DNA of 52,091 bases from Candidatus Omnitrophota bacterium (GTDB lineage Bacteria > Omnitrophota > Gorgyraeia > Zapsychrales > Zapsychraceae). Where the stretch lies: positions 1 through 52,091 of the forward strand of contig JAFGFL010000066.1 of assembly GCA_016931055.1 (NCBI GenBank). Direction: 5' to 3'. The position numbers and the translations under genes were made by a program. Shown here in pieces: positions 28,150-37,593 of the stretch. The notes under the pieces are model-generated. The model was not told the DNA's origin. It ran no database searches and saw only the letters and a program-made list of their open reading frames with translations. Each line of letters begins with the position of its first letter. Position 1 is the first letter of the stretch.

Positions 28150-28631
28150 TGGTTAGCTCCCACATTGACCCGCGCCGAATGAAATGCGGCTAATAAAAGT
28201 TCGGCGGCAACTTCAATGTCGCTGATTAAACGCGGATTGCCTTTTTCCACCAAGTATGGCGTCAATTGAATCGCCCGATAACACAACCGGCAAACCTCAA
28301 GCGGGACTTCCGCAGCTTTTCGCAAGGCCTTCTTCTTCGTCTTTGTCGGCGATTGGCGCGTTTTGACAACACCAAGATAGGCTTGAGCGTCCAGATCGAC
28401 AAGCTCTAATAAACGCCTTCGAATCTGTGCGCTTTGTTTGAGTATGGCACCGATCTTCTTCTGTGACCTGATATTCGAATCTCTGCTTTTTGAGTAATTT
28501 GCCACCATGGAGACCAGCGCGACTGCCATTGCCGCTGTCATTGCCGCCGCCGAACCACCGCCGGGCACCGGAGTTCTTTTTGACAAAACATCCAAATACT
28601 CATCAAGCGTACAGTTTTTGTATTTCTTCAT
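28146..28631 (-). CDS. Cyclodeaminase/cyclohydrolase family protein (FchA/FTCD_C-like)
   Basis: LDVLSKRTPVPGGGSAAAMTAAMAVALVSMVANYS; ATGA overlap with folD. Confidence 0.88.
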   Translation of the reverse strand: MKKYKNCTLDEYLDVLSKRTPVPGGGSAAAMTAAMAVALVSMVANYSKSRDSNIRSQKKIGAILKQSAQIRRRLLELVDLDAQAYLGVVKTRQSPTKTKKKALRKAAEVPLEVCRLCYRAIQLTPYLVEKGNPRLISDIEVAAELLLAAFHSARVNVGANQ

Positions 28632-28764
28632 GAATGATACTGGGATTGTTTATTAAGGAGGCTTGCATCTTCACGATCATCCGACCATGTTCATCATAAC
28701 TCAAACAATATGCCTTTTCAATAACTACCTGCGATTTTTACACGATTACCGCCCGTCGGCCCTG

Positions 28765-29133
28765 TCAGTTGACTTCAAACGCATTCTTAAGGATCGAAAC
28801 CCGCGGAGGTTCTTCATCATTGAGGAATACAGAAACCACATCAAAACGTGCGTTTGCCTCGATCCTTTCCCGCCCTTTAAGATAACTTAAAGCAACATGC
28901 ATGATCTTCCGTTGTTTTGCTTTTGTGATCGATTCGAGCGGCGATCCGAACGCATCCGTCTTGCGGGTCTTGACTTCGATAAAACAAATCGTATCGCCTT
29001 CTTTGGCAATGATGTCGATCTCGCCCAACGGATTGCGAAAGTTCCGTTGAAGAATGTGATAACCTTCGCGTTCAAGAAAAGCAACGGCGGCTTCTTCGCC
29101 CATCTGACCTAATTGGATTTTTTTGTTTGTCAT
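28765..29133 (-). CDS. YraN family (UPF0102) endonuclease-fold protein
   Basis: LGQMGEEAAVAFLEREGYHILQRNFRNPLGEIDIIAKEGDTICFIEVKTR. Confidence 0.95.
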   Translation of the reverse strand: MTNKKIQLGQMGEEAAVAFLEREGYHILQRNFRNPLGEIDIIAKEGDTICFIEVKTRKTDAFGSPLESITKAKQRKIMHVALSYLKGRERIEANARFDVVSVFLNDEEPPRVSILKNAFEVN

Positions 29134-29759
29134 CTGGAATGTTTGAAGCTTCTCCGGTGGATCAGGGAAAGCCCGTGAACGCTGATGGCTTCCTTGTGCT
29201 GCAAAGTCGGATAACCTTTGTGTCTTTTAAATCCGTATTGGGGATAAATCGAATCATAGACGGCTAATATGCGGTCCCGGGTAACTTTAGCAACAATCGA
29301 TGCGCACGCAATCGATAAAACGCGATTGTCGCCTTTGACAACGGTGCGATAGGCATACGGCAGGTCTGTCCTGAACCGATTGCCATCGATTAGCAGACAA
29401 ACCTTTCTGAAAAAATCATGGCCGCCGTCTTTTTTGACCGAGCATTGAGCAATCACATCCTCGACCGCGTTAGCCATCGCCAAAAAAGTGGCTTGCAGAA
29501 TGTTGCTTCGGTCAATAACCTGCTCGCTTATGATACCGACCCCAACATAAGCCTTTTCATAAATCTCATAAAACGCCTTCTCACGCTGCCTTGCGGAAAT
29601 GGTTTTGGAGTCACGGATCTTCGATTGGAATTGATCGGTCTTTAAGGCCACCGCTGAAGCAACAACCGGACCGGCCAAAGGCCCCCGGCCGGCTTCATCA
29701 ACACCGATGACCAGATTAAAGCCTGCGGCTTTAATCTTCTTTTCGTAATCTGCATTCAC
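29130..29759 (-). CDS. rnhB: Ribonuclease HII
   Basis: VIGVDEAGRGPLAGPVVASAV, KGDNRVLSIACASIVAKVTRD, GFKRHKGYPT. Confidence 0.97.
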   Translation of the reverse strand: MNADYEKKIKAAGFNLVIGVDEAGRGPLAGPVVASAVALKTDQFQSKIRDSKTISARQREKAFYEIYEKAYVGVGIISEQVIDRSNILQATFLAMANAVEDVIAQCSVKKDGGHDFFRKVCLLIDGNRFRTDLPYAYRTVVKGDNRVLSIACASIVAKVTRDRILAVYDSIYPQYGFKRHKGYPTLQHKEAISVHGLSLIHRRSFKHSR

Positions 29760-29770
29760 GTTAGGCGGGA

Positions 29771-30133
29771 TTAAATCGCTTGATCTTTTTTAACACGAAC
29801 CTCTTTACCGACACGGTCTCGCAAATAGTAAAGTTTGGATCTGCCCAAAGTCCCTTTACTAGTCACTTTCAGGCTTTCAATGACAGGCGAATGCAAGGGG
29901 AAAATCCTTTCGACACCTTCTCCGAAAGAAATTTTGCGCACGGTGAACGTGCTTTTGACGCCTTTCCCCGTCTTGCTGATAATCGTTCCTTCAAAAGGGT
30001 GAAGCCGTACTTTATCGGCCTCCTGGACTTTCACCCTCATTTTAACGGTATCGCCGACATTGAATTCGGGGATGTCTTTGCGGATAAACTTGTTATCAAT
30101 TTCTTTAATTCTCTCACCAATATTTGTTGCCAT
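29771..30133 (-). CDS. rplS: 50S ribosomal protein L19
   Basis: FNVGDTVKMRVKV, FEGTIISKTGKGVKSTFTVRKISFGEGVERIFPLHSP, KLYYLRDRVGKEVRVK. Confidence 0.97.
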   Translation of the reverse strand: MATNIGERIKEIDNKFIRKDIPEFNVGDTVKMRVKVQEADKVRLHPFEGTIISKTGKGVKSTFTVRKISFGEGVERIFPLHSPVIESLKVTSKGTLGRSKLYYLRDRVGKEVRVKKDQAI

Positions 30134-30209
30134 AACCCAACTCCTTTATCACCTCTTAAGAACACAAACCAAAAGGCCTTTGGGGCCTTTCCAGTCTTCG
30201 TCTTGATGA

Positions 30210-30887
30210 TTATTTGATTTGAATAAGATCCGGGCGGTTTTTCTTCGTCCGGATGCGCGATTGCTCAGCTCGCCACTTGTTTATAGCTTCATGGTTTCCA
30301 GATAATAGCACATTTGGTACCGACTTGCCACGAAAATTTGCAGGACGTGTATATTGCGGGTAATCCAGCAGATTGTTTTCAAATGACTCGTTGGAAAGAG
30401 ATTCAGCCGCCCCCAAAACCCCCGGCAGAAGGCGCGTCATACAATCAATCAAGACCATCGCAGGAAGCTCCCCTCCTGTCAGCACGTAATCCCCGATCGA
30501 CAGCCTTTCATCGATGACAAGGTCATTCAGGCGGTCATCCACCCCCTCATAATGCCCGCAGACCAAGATCAAATTTCTTTCTTTGGAATATTTTTTCGCG
30601 ATTTTTTGTTTCAGAGGCATTCCGGTCGGGCATAAAAGGAGGACCTTGGCCTTCCGGCGCACTTTGATTTTATGGACAGCATCATAAATCGGCTGTGCCA
30701 TCATAACCATGCCAGGCCCCCCCCCAAAAGGCCGGTCATCAACCTTCTTGTGTTTATCCTTCGTGTATTTTCGCAGGTCGTGGATATAAATGGACAACTT
30801 TTTTTTATCCTGGGCGCGTTTAATGATCGACTCATTTAGGATCGGGGCAAACATTTCGGGAAATATTGTAATCACATCAATCCGCAC
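30210..30887 (-). CDS. trmD: tRNA (guanine-N1)-methyltransferase
   Basis: MRIDVITIFPEMF, DDRPFGGGPGMVMM, LVCGHYEGVDDRL, SIGDYVLTGGELPAM. Confidence 0.97.
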   Translation of the reverse strand: MRIDVITIFPEMFAPILNESIIKRAQDKKKLSIYIHDLRKYTKDKHKKVDDRPFGGGPGMVMMAQPIYDAVHKIKVRRKAKVLLLCPTGMPLKQKIAKKYSKERNLILVCGHYEGVDDRLNDLVIDERLSIGDYVLTGGELPAMVLIDCMTRLLPGVLGAAESLSNESFENNLLDYPQYTRPANFRGKSVPNVLLSGNHEAINKWRAEQSRIRTKKNRPDLIQIK

Positions 30888-30899
30888 TTACCGCTCCTT

Positions 30900-32036
30900 C
30901 TAAGCGATGCTTGGTTCAAGTTCCGATTTGTATTTTTCCAAGAACTTTTTCTGAAATTCCGGGAAACAATTATCGGCTATGGCCGTTCGAATTTGTTTCA
31001 TTAAGTTAACATAAAAATAGACATTGTGATAGGCAATAAGATTGAGCCCCAAGATTTCGTTACAATTGAAGAGGTGGCGGATATAACTTCGCGTGTACTT
31101 CTTGCAAACCCTGCATCCGCATGCGGTATCTATAGGGCCGAAATCCTTGATATAGGCCGCGTTGCGGATCACGATCCGCCCTTCTGAAGTGAATGCCGAA
31201 CCATGCCGGCCATAGCGTGTTGGTATGCACGTATCAAACATGTCAACGCCTTGACCGACCGCTTTGACGATCTGATCCGGCAGGCCGATGCCCATAAAAT
31301 ATCGCGGCTTATGTTCCGGCAAAAGCAGCATGACCCAATCAAGCGTCTCAAACATAACGGGCACGGGTTCACCAACGCTTACGCCCCCAATGGCATATCC
31401 GTCAAAACCGATATCGAGAATTTCCCGCGCCGACTGCTCGCGCAAGTCTTTAAACGTCGCCCCTTGAATAATGCCGAATTGAAACTGCTGAGTTTTTTCT
31501 TCCTGGACCTTCAAGAAATGCTCCCGAGCCTGCCGCGCCCAAACCGTCGTGCGCTTTACGGCCTCTTGCGCCTGCTTTCGCTCGCACGGATAGGGGGCGC
31601 ATTCATCCAAGGCCATCATAATATCAGAGCCGAGAACGCGCTGAATATCAACGACCTTTTCCGGCGTAAAGAACTGCAGGGAACCGTCATAGTGCGATTG
31701 GAACTGGACTCCGCTATCTGTAAGCTTCCGGAGTTTTGCCAGGCTGAAGACTTGGTAACCGCCGCTGTCGGTCAGGATCGGCCCGTCCCAGCTCATGAAC
31801 CGATGCAGGCCTCCGGCCTCGCCAATCACATCCAGCCCCGGGCGAAGAAAAAGATGGTACGCGTTGGAAAGAACGATCTGCGTGTCAAACTCAAGCAGGC
31901 TCTCAAACCACAGCGTTTTGACCGTCGCATTGGTCCCGACAGGCATAAAAAACGGCGACTCAATAATCCCGTGTGCCGTCGTCAATTTCCCAATGCGAGC
32001 TTTGGTATTATTATCTTTTTTTACTAACTGGAACAT
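30900..32036 (-). CDS. tgt: tRNA-guanine transglycosylase
   Basis: FFMPVGTNATVKTL, ILTDSGGYQVFSL, GGVSVGEP, MGIGLPDQIVKAVGQGVDMFDTCIPTR. Confidence 0.97.
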   Translation of the reverse strand: MFQLVKKDNNTKARIGKLTTAHGIIESPFFMPVGTNATVKTLWFESLLEFDTQIVLSNAYHLFLRPGLDVIGEAGGLHRFMSWDGPILTDSGGYQVFSLAKLRKLTDSGVQFQSHYDGSLQFFTPEKVVDIQRVLGSDIMMALDECAPYPCERKQAQEAVKRTTVWARQAREHFLKVQEEKTQQFQFGIIQGATFKDLREQSAREILDIGFDGYAIGGVSVGEPVPVMFETLDWVMLLLPEHKPRYFMGIGLPDQIVKAVGQGVDMFDTCIPTRYGRHGSAFTSEGRIVIRNAAYIKDFGPIDTACGCRVCKKYTRSYIRHLFNCNEILGLNLIAYHNVYFYVNLMKQIRTAIADNCFPEFQKKFLEKYKSELEPSIA

Positions 32037-32075
32037 CTGCCGTTCGCTAACGCTCGTAAAACACTGTTTTCCGGA

Positions 32076-32282
32076 TTATTCCTTCTTGCATTTGCAGAAT
32101 CGGGATTCCTTTGTCCCGCATAAAACTAAAGCCGCGCCTATGACCACCGCCAATATTTGCTTCCACCCAAAAATGTCGACTTCGCCAAGGCCGATCACAT
32201 CGGCCAATAATCCCAGCGCAAGAATAACGATCCCAAGGATCAAACAACAATTGCATTTTTTCTTTTTATTCTCTTCCGTCAT
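32076..32282 (-). CDS. Small membrane protein with Cys-containing termini
   Basis: MTEENKKKKCNCCLILGIVILALGLLADVIGLG...FCKCKKE; AGGAGGG upstream. Confidence 0.6.
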   Translation of the reverse strand: MTEENKKKKCNCCLILGIVILALGLLADVIGLGEVDIFGWKQILAVVIGAALVLCGTKESRFCKCKKE

Positions 32283-32325
32283 CTTACCCTCCTTTTGATT
32301 AATAACTATCAAACGGCCATTACTC

Positions 32326-32694
32326 TTAAACAGGCTTATGACACACCGCTTCAATATTATGTCCATCCGGGTCAAAAACAAACGCCGCATAATAATTCGG
32401 ATGGTAATGTTTTCGTATGCCGGGAGCCCCATTGTCTTTGCCGCCTGCGGCCATAGCCGCTTTATAAAAGGCATCGACATCTTTTCGATTGCTGGCGGAA
32501 AAAGCAATGTGTGTCGGCTGCTGAACTCCGCGGCCAACGCCAAACCAGAATTCCGGTTTACCGTCTTTTCCAAAGCCCGACCATCCTTGCATTTCCTTAA
32601 CCTCACTGATCCCCAAAGGCGCCAGTGCCTTGATATAAAACTTTTTGCTTTTTGCTTGGTCTGAAACAGCTAATCCAATGTGGTCAATGATCAT
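32326..32694 (-). CDS. VOC (glyoxalase/bleomycin resistance) family protein
   Basis: IDHIGLAVSDQAKSKKFYIKAL, THIAFSASNRKDVDAFYKAA, AAFVFDPDGHNIEAVCH. Confidence 0.93.
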   Translation of the reverse strand: MIIDHIGLAVSDQAKSKKFYIKALAPLGISEVKEMQGWSGFGKDGKPEFWFGVGRGVQQPTHIAFSASNRKDVDAFYKAAMAAGGKDNGAPGIRKHYHPNYYAAFVFDPDGHNIEAVCHKPV

Positions 32695-32808
32695 TTCTTC
32701 CTCCTTTTTACCATTAAGAATATATGAGAACGATGTTGATAATAACGGTTGCCTTTTTGTTTTGCATGAGTATCAATAACGAATGAGTTCCCGGAAGTCC
32801 GTTCTCAT

Positions 32809-33384
32809 TTATCTGGACTTCTTATATGTGCCCATCAACACAGCTTGCCCGAGAATATGCCCTTGCATAGCTGCCTCAATTTCGGCTTTTGTGAGATTGT
32901 CATCACCCTCTAAAACCGCATCCAACGCGTACAGTTTAAAATAATAACGGTGCCTGCCAATGGGCGGGCACGGGCCCCCATAACCGGTCCTATTCCAATC
33001 ATTAAGACCTTCTTGCGTTCCGTTCGGAAGATCTTCCGATTCTGCCCCCTCCGGCAACCCAATTGCATCCGGTGGAATATTGTACAGGACCCAATGGACC
33101 CATGTCATCCTGGGGGCTGCCGGGTCCGGGGCATCGGGATCATCAACAATGAGAGCCAAACTCGCCGCATCTTCGGGCACGCCTTCCCATGCTAAATCCG
33201 GCGCAATGTCTTTACCCTGGCAGGTATACTTTGAAGGTATTTCCCCTTCGTGAACAAAAGCAGTGGATTTTATGGACAATGACATATTCCCCTCCTTTGC
33301 AGAGCCAAAACGAATGGATAAAATTGTAAAAAAGCCAAGCGTCACTATGACCGCTATCCAAAAGTCGTTTCTTCCGTCTTTCAT
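32809..33384 (-). CDS. YbhB/YbcL family (PEBP-like) protein
   Basis: IPSKYTCQGKDIAPDLAWEGVPEDAASLALIVDDPDAP, WVHWVLYNIPPDA, GYGGPCPPIGRHRYYFKLYALD. Confidence 0.93.
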   Translation of the reverse strand: MKDGRNDFWIAVIVTLGFFTILSIRFGSAKEGNMSLSIKSTAFVHEGEIPSKYTCQGKDIAPDLAWEGVPEDAASLALIVDDPDAPDPAAPRMTWVHWVLYNIPPDAIGLPEGAESEDLPNGTQEGLNDWNRTGYGGPCPPIGRHRYYFKLYALDAVLEGDDNLTKAEIEAAMQGHILGQAVLMGTYKKSR

Positions 33385-33395
33385 ATTCCCTCCTT

Positions 33396-34421
33396 TTAAA
33401 GAATGAGCATGGCATCACCGTAACTGAAAAACCGGTACTTCTCCTTCACGGCTTCCCTATAAGCGCTTGTCATAAGGTCTTTTGACCCAAAAGCGTACAC
33501 CAACATTAAAAGCGTGCTCAGTGGCAGATGAAAATTCGTTAATAGGATATCCACCATGCGGAATTGGAAACCCGGATAGATGAAAATGTCGGTGCCTCCA
33601 CGCAGTGCGGCGATGCCGACCGCCTCTTTTTTTGCAATGGTTTCAAGGACGCGGCAGCTCGTTGTCCCCACCGCAACTACCTTACGCCCCTCTTCTTTCG
33701 CTCGTTTGATATGGCCCCACGTTTTCTTGGTGAGGGCATAATCCTCAAAATACATTTTGTGCTTCGCAATGTCCCGTTCTTCCACAGGCTTGAACGTCGC
33801 ATAATTAATATGCAATGTCACCTTTTCAAGAGTATGTCCGTCTCCCTGAAGGCATTTCAGCAGCCGGTTCGTGAAATGCAATCCGGCTGTCGGTGAGGCG
33901 ACTGATCCGGGCTTTTGCGCATAAACCGTCTGATAATACTTGCGGTCAAACGAACAATCCGGCCTTTTGATATACGGCGGCAACGGAACATGCCCAATCC
34001 TCTCAAGCTGTTTTGAAATATTCCGTTTGTTGAACCGGACAATCCTGTTTCTCCAATCTTCAACCTTGGCGATGAGATCCCCCCCCTTAAAAACAAGCCG
34101 GTCATGATCCTTAAGACGCCGCAAAGGGCGCAGGAGCGTTTTATAAGAATAGCCATCCGAAAGCCTTTTTAAAAGGAATACTTCAACACGCCCGCCGCCG
34201 CGTTGACGCCGGCCTAAAAGCCGTGCGGGAATAACCTTGCTGTCATTAAGGATGATGCAGGACCGTTGCGGCAAATATTTCCGGATTCTAGAAAAGCGCT
34301 CATGGATAATGCTTCCTTTTTTTCTGTCAACAACCATCAAGCGCGCCTGGTCCCTCCGCCTTAGCGGATACTGGGCGATCAAATGCTCCGGCAAGATATA
34401 ATTGAATTCTTCCAGTTTCAT
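33396..34421 (-). CDS. queA: tRNA preQ1(34) S-adenosylmethionine ribosyltransferase-isomerase
   Basis: FNYILPEHLIAQYPLRRRDQARLMV, NDSKVIPARLLG, SVASPTAGLHFT, TNFHLPLSTLLMLVYAF. Confidence 0.96.
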   Translation of the reverse strand: MKLEEFNYILPEHLIAQYPLRRRDQARLMVVDRKKGSIIHERFSRIRKYLPQRSCIILNDSKVIPARLLGRRQRGGGRVEVFLLKRLSDGYSYKTLLRPLRRLKDHDRLVFKGGDLIAKVEDWRNRIVRFNKRNISKQLERIGHVPLPPYIKRPDCSFDRKYYQTVYAQKPGSVASPTAGLHFTNRLLKCLQGDGHTLEKVTLHINYATFKPVEERDIAKHKMYFEDYALTKKTWGHIKRAKEEGRKVVAVGTTSCRVLETIAKKEAVGIAALRGGTDIFIYPGFQFRMVDILLTNFHLPLSTLLMLVYAFGSKDLMTSAYREAVKEKYRFFSYGDAMLIL

Positions 34422-35584
34422 AGTTCCGATATCTTGACGATCTTTGCCCCGGGATAATAATGTTCCAAAATGCTCGCATACTGATAACGGTTTTTCGCCA
34501 TTTGATAAGCGCCCCATTGGCACATCCCGACCCCATGCCCCCAGCCGTGGCCGATCACATCAAAATAATATCCTTTCATTTCAACATCAAACAGGTTGCT
34601 CTTAACTGTATCAGACCCGAGGATCTGCCTGAACTTTGTACCTGTGATTGTTGCGGATTTGCCGTCACGGCCAATTATTTTCAATTTTCTGACCCGGCCG
34701 CTGTTTGTTCGATCGATCACGCTGATTTCTTTGATGGACCCAACGGAATATCCGTTTTTGTTCAACAAATCCTGAACATCCTTGGAACGGAAATTTTTCT
34801 TCCATCGGTAACTAGGCAATCCTTCACAAAAACCGCATGAAACACCTTTTAAGGGCGGCAAATCATGTTTCCATAACTCGGCGGCGTCTTCGGTATGCCC
34901 GCCGCAATTAGAATGAAAATAAGCGGGCAAGACTTTGCCGTTGTACATCAGGACTTCAAAGCGCGTTCGGTCGACCGCAAGATTCGTCCGATGGCGCTCG
35001 GCGCTGCGCCCGCCATAAACTTGAGAATAGACACTGCTCACGACATCGTACAGCTGCCCTTTCCTTTCCTTTGTTTGGTAAAGCGCATAGGTGCGGGTCG
35101 CTACGGCCTGGGCCTTAAGAGCGTTCATCGGCCAACGGTGAGGCACTTCATGATATAAAACGCCTTTAACATAAGATTCTAAATCAAGCATGTTAATGAC
35201 AAGGAGCTTGTTTTCTTTGGTCAGGAGGATATCGATCTGGTCGCGATATTGACGTTTTTTTTCACCTTGATAGATGGCCGTGTCTTTTGGGGTCGTAATC
35301 CGCAAACTGCGAACGCCATATTCATGTTCGCCAATAGCTATGCCACTTTTCTGGACAGTAACGGTACAGCGCGCCAGACGTTTCCCATGATCGATCCATC
35401 CATTGGTCATGGGATCAATAATCTCGTATTTTCCCCGGATGGATAAATCGAAGTTGTTTACATCGGATAGTATGGCCACGCGGACGACGTATTTCTGGCC
35501 AGGCGTTCTTGAAAAGGCAAAGCTGCTTGCGGCAACAATAAATAGGCCCAGCGAAATAAGGAAATATCGGATTATTTTCGGCTC
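34418..35584 (-). CDS. SpoIID/LytB domain protein
   Basis: YVKGVLYHEVPHRWPMNALKAQAVATRTYALYQ, YFHSNCGGHTEDA, GHGWGHGVGMCQWGAYQMAK. Confidence 0.93.
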   Translation of the reverse strand, partial: EPKIIRYFLISLGLFIVAASSFAFSRTPGQKYVVRVAILSDVNNFDLSIRGKYEIIDPMTNGWIDHGKRLARCTVTVQKSGIAIGEHEYGVRSLRITTPKDTAIYQGEKKRQYRDQIDILLTKENKLLVINMLDLESYVKGVLYHEVPHRWPMNALKAQAVATRTYALYQTKERKGQLYDVVSSVYSQVYGGRSAERHRTNLAVDRTRFEVLMYNGKVLPAYFHSNCGGHTEDAAELWKHDLPPLKGVSCGFCEGLPSYRWKKNFRSKDVQDLLNKNGYSVGSIKEISVIDRTNSGRVRKLKIIGRDGKSATITGTKFRQILGSDTVKSNLFDVEMKGYYFDVIGHGWGHGVGMCQWGAYQMAKNRYQYASILEHYYPGAKIVKISEL

Positions 35585-35787
35585 CATAAAAAAAACATCA
35601 GACTTAAGACGGCACTGATCAAAAAACACGTTGTAATGGGGACATACAACGTGAAATTTTCCTTCTTTATCAGGATATCACCTGGCAATCTCCCGATGCC
35701 AGGGAACTTTCCCAACATGTGCAGGCATAGACCGCTGATAATCAAAGCAACACCGACAATAATAAGGACTTTCGCTATATCCGTCAT
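35572..35787 (-). CDS. DUF2905 family small membrane protein
   Basis: FPGIGRLPGDILIKKENFTLYVPITT. Confidence 0.9.
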   Translation of the reverse strand: MTDIAKVLIIVGVALIISGLCLHMLGKFPGIGRLPGDILIKKENFTLYVPITTCFLISAVLSLMFFLWSRK

Positions 35788-35791
35788 GTTA

Positions 35792-36817
35792 TTATATTTT
35801 CTGTGGTAAGTCTTGGCAGGACGCGCTTTTGATGTGCTTGATGGAAATATCCGTGAGTTCTCGTCCGCGAGGCGTTCTTTTTAAAAATCCGATCTTCAAG
35901 AGATACGGTTCAACGACATCTACCAACGTGTCCACTTCTTCATTTAAGGTAGCCGCCAGAGTTTCGATGCCGACCGGCCCTCCGTTGTAACTGTTTTGGA
36001 TTACGTTTAACAATTTCCTGTCCACATCGTCTAACCCAGTTTGATCAATCCGAAGCGTTTGCATGGCTTCCTGGACAATTGCCTTCGTGATTTGCGCATC
36101 AGGCGTCTTGACTTGAGCATAATCCCGTACGCGGCGAAGAAGCCGGTTGGCGATCCGCGGGGTCCCACGCGCTCTCAAGGATATCTCCTGCGCCGAGGAT
36201 TGGTCAATCACAACATTGAGTTTTTTCGCCGAGCGCATCACGATCTCGCTCAATTCCTCAGGATTGTAAAAGTCCAGGTGATGGAAAATCCCGAAGCGGT
36301 CGCGCAAAGGCGAAGACAACAATCCGCTGCGCGTCGTTGCCCCGATCAACGTAAAAGGCTTTAAATTGAAATTGATGGTCTTGGCATACGGCCCCTTATC
36401 TACCGTAAAATCAATCTTAAAACTTTCCATGGCCGGATACAGGAATTCCTCAACGACTTTGGATAATCGGTGAATTTCATCGATAAAAAGGATATCTCCG
36501 GCTTCCAGATTCGTGAGAATCCCGATGAGATCCCCCGCGCGGTCGATGGCTGGTCCGGACGTGACCGTGATCCGGGCGCCCATTTCATGAGCCACGATAT
36601 TCGCCAGGGACGTTTTCCCAAGACCTGGCGGCCCGGAAAAAAGCATATGTTCAATGGGCTCTTTTCGCTGTCTTGCCGCCAAGATGGAAACCCTTAGATT
36701 TTTTACAACATCCTTCTGCCCGACAAATTCGCTCATGGAGGAAGGCCGTAAAGATAAACTGTAAACCTGGTCCTCTTCCGTCTCCTGATTAAATACGATC
36801 TTTCGTTTCTCGTCCAT
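35792..36817 (-). CDS. ruvB: Holliday junction helicase subunit RuvB
   Basis: SLRPSSMSEFVGQKDV, LFSGPPGLGKTSLANIVAHEMG, LFIDEIHRLSKVVEEFLYPAMESF, GATTRSGLLSSPLRDRFG. Confidence 0.97.
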   Translation of the reverse strand: MDEKRKIVFNQETEEDQVYSLSLRPSSMSEFVGQKDVVKNLRVSILAARQRKEPIEHMLFSGPPGLGKTSLANIVAHEMGARITVTSGPAIDRAGDLIGILTNLEAGDILFIDEIHRLSKVVEEFLYPAMESFKIDFTVDKGPYAKTINFNLKPFTLIGATTRSGLLSSPLRDRFGIFHHLDFYNPEELSEIVMRSAKKLNVVIDQSSAQEISLRARGTPRIANRLLRRVRDYAQVKTPDAQITKAIVQEAMQTLRIDQTGLDDVDRKLLNVIQNSYNGGPVGIETLAATLNEEVDTLVDVVEPYLLKIGFLKRTPRGRELTDISIKHIKSASCQDLPQKI

Positions 36818-37593
36818 TACGGCCCCTCTTGCGATGTTTTGTCATCCTCATGGGCTTCAACCGGCACCATATTGTCCGTATTGCGCATGATCTCGATATC
36901 CTCAAACATGCGCGTCTGTATGGCCTTAATTTCTTTTAACCGGATCAGCTCAAGGATCGCCATGAACATGACAACCATTTCAATCTTGCTGCGTGCGGTC
37001 CCAAACAAACGGTTCAGCGAAATTTTTGTTTCATTAAGCAAGCAATGTAAAATATCATGGATTTTTTGCTCAACCGTGAACTCTTCAGCCACAATCTCAT
37101 GAATGACCTCTTCCGGCACCTTATGAAGAGCCTCCGAAAGCGCATTGATCAAATCAAAAAGGCTTGCTTCAAAATAAACCTCCTTTGCGTCTTCCTTAAG
37201 CTGATTCTTGATTTCTTCGTCAACAGCCCGCGAAAAAAAGTCTTTCCGCCTAAGTTCTTTCTCTTTGAGAGCGTCCGCGATCTCTTTGAATTTCTTGTAT
37301 TCTTGGAGCCGGCGGACCAATTCATCGCGGGGGTCTTCCTCTTCCGCTTCCTCTTGGGTGGGATCCGGAGGAAGAAGCATCTTGGACTTGATCTGCATCA
37401 GGGTCGCCGCCATCACAAGAAAATCCCCGACGATATCCAGGTCCAGCATTTCCATCATCTTGATGTATTCCATATATTGCTCGGTGATCTTGGCAATCGG
37501 GATATCATAAATATCGATATCATTTTTCTTGATCAAGTAAAGCAGGAGGTCCAAAGGCCCTTCGAAGATATCCAATTTCAGTTTATATCCCAT
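36817..37593 (-). CDS. scpA: Segregation and condensation protein A
   Basis: KLDIFEGPLDLLLYLIKKNDIDIYDIPIAKITEQYMEYI, FLVMAATLMQIKSKMLLP. Confidence 0.96.
   Translation of the reverse strand: MGYKLKLDIFEGPLDLLLYLIKKNDIDIYDIPIAKITEQYMEYIKMMEMLDLDIVGDFLVMAATLMQIKSKMLLPPDPTQEEAEEEDPRDELVRRLQEYKKFKEIADALKEKELRRKDFFSRAVDEEIKNQLKEDAKEVYFEASLFDLINALSEALHKVPEEVIHEIVAEEFTVEQKIHDILHCLLNETKISLNRLFGTARSKIEMVVMFMAILELIRLKEIKAIQTRMFEDIEIMRNTDNMVPVEAHEDDKTSQEGP

Noticed and set aside
31203-32027. Long plus-strand ORF (274 aa) opposite tgt
   Set aside because: Antisense to a clearly conserved tgt; composition looks like a shadow ORF with no recognisable motifs.
32076-32606. 176-aa form of the small membrane protein ORF
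   Set aside because: Its N-terminal part is an out-of-frame reading of the VOC gene; the internal ATG at 32282 has a good ribosome-binding site.
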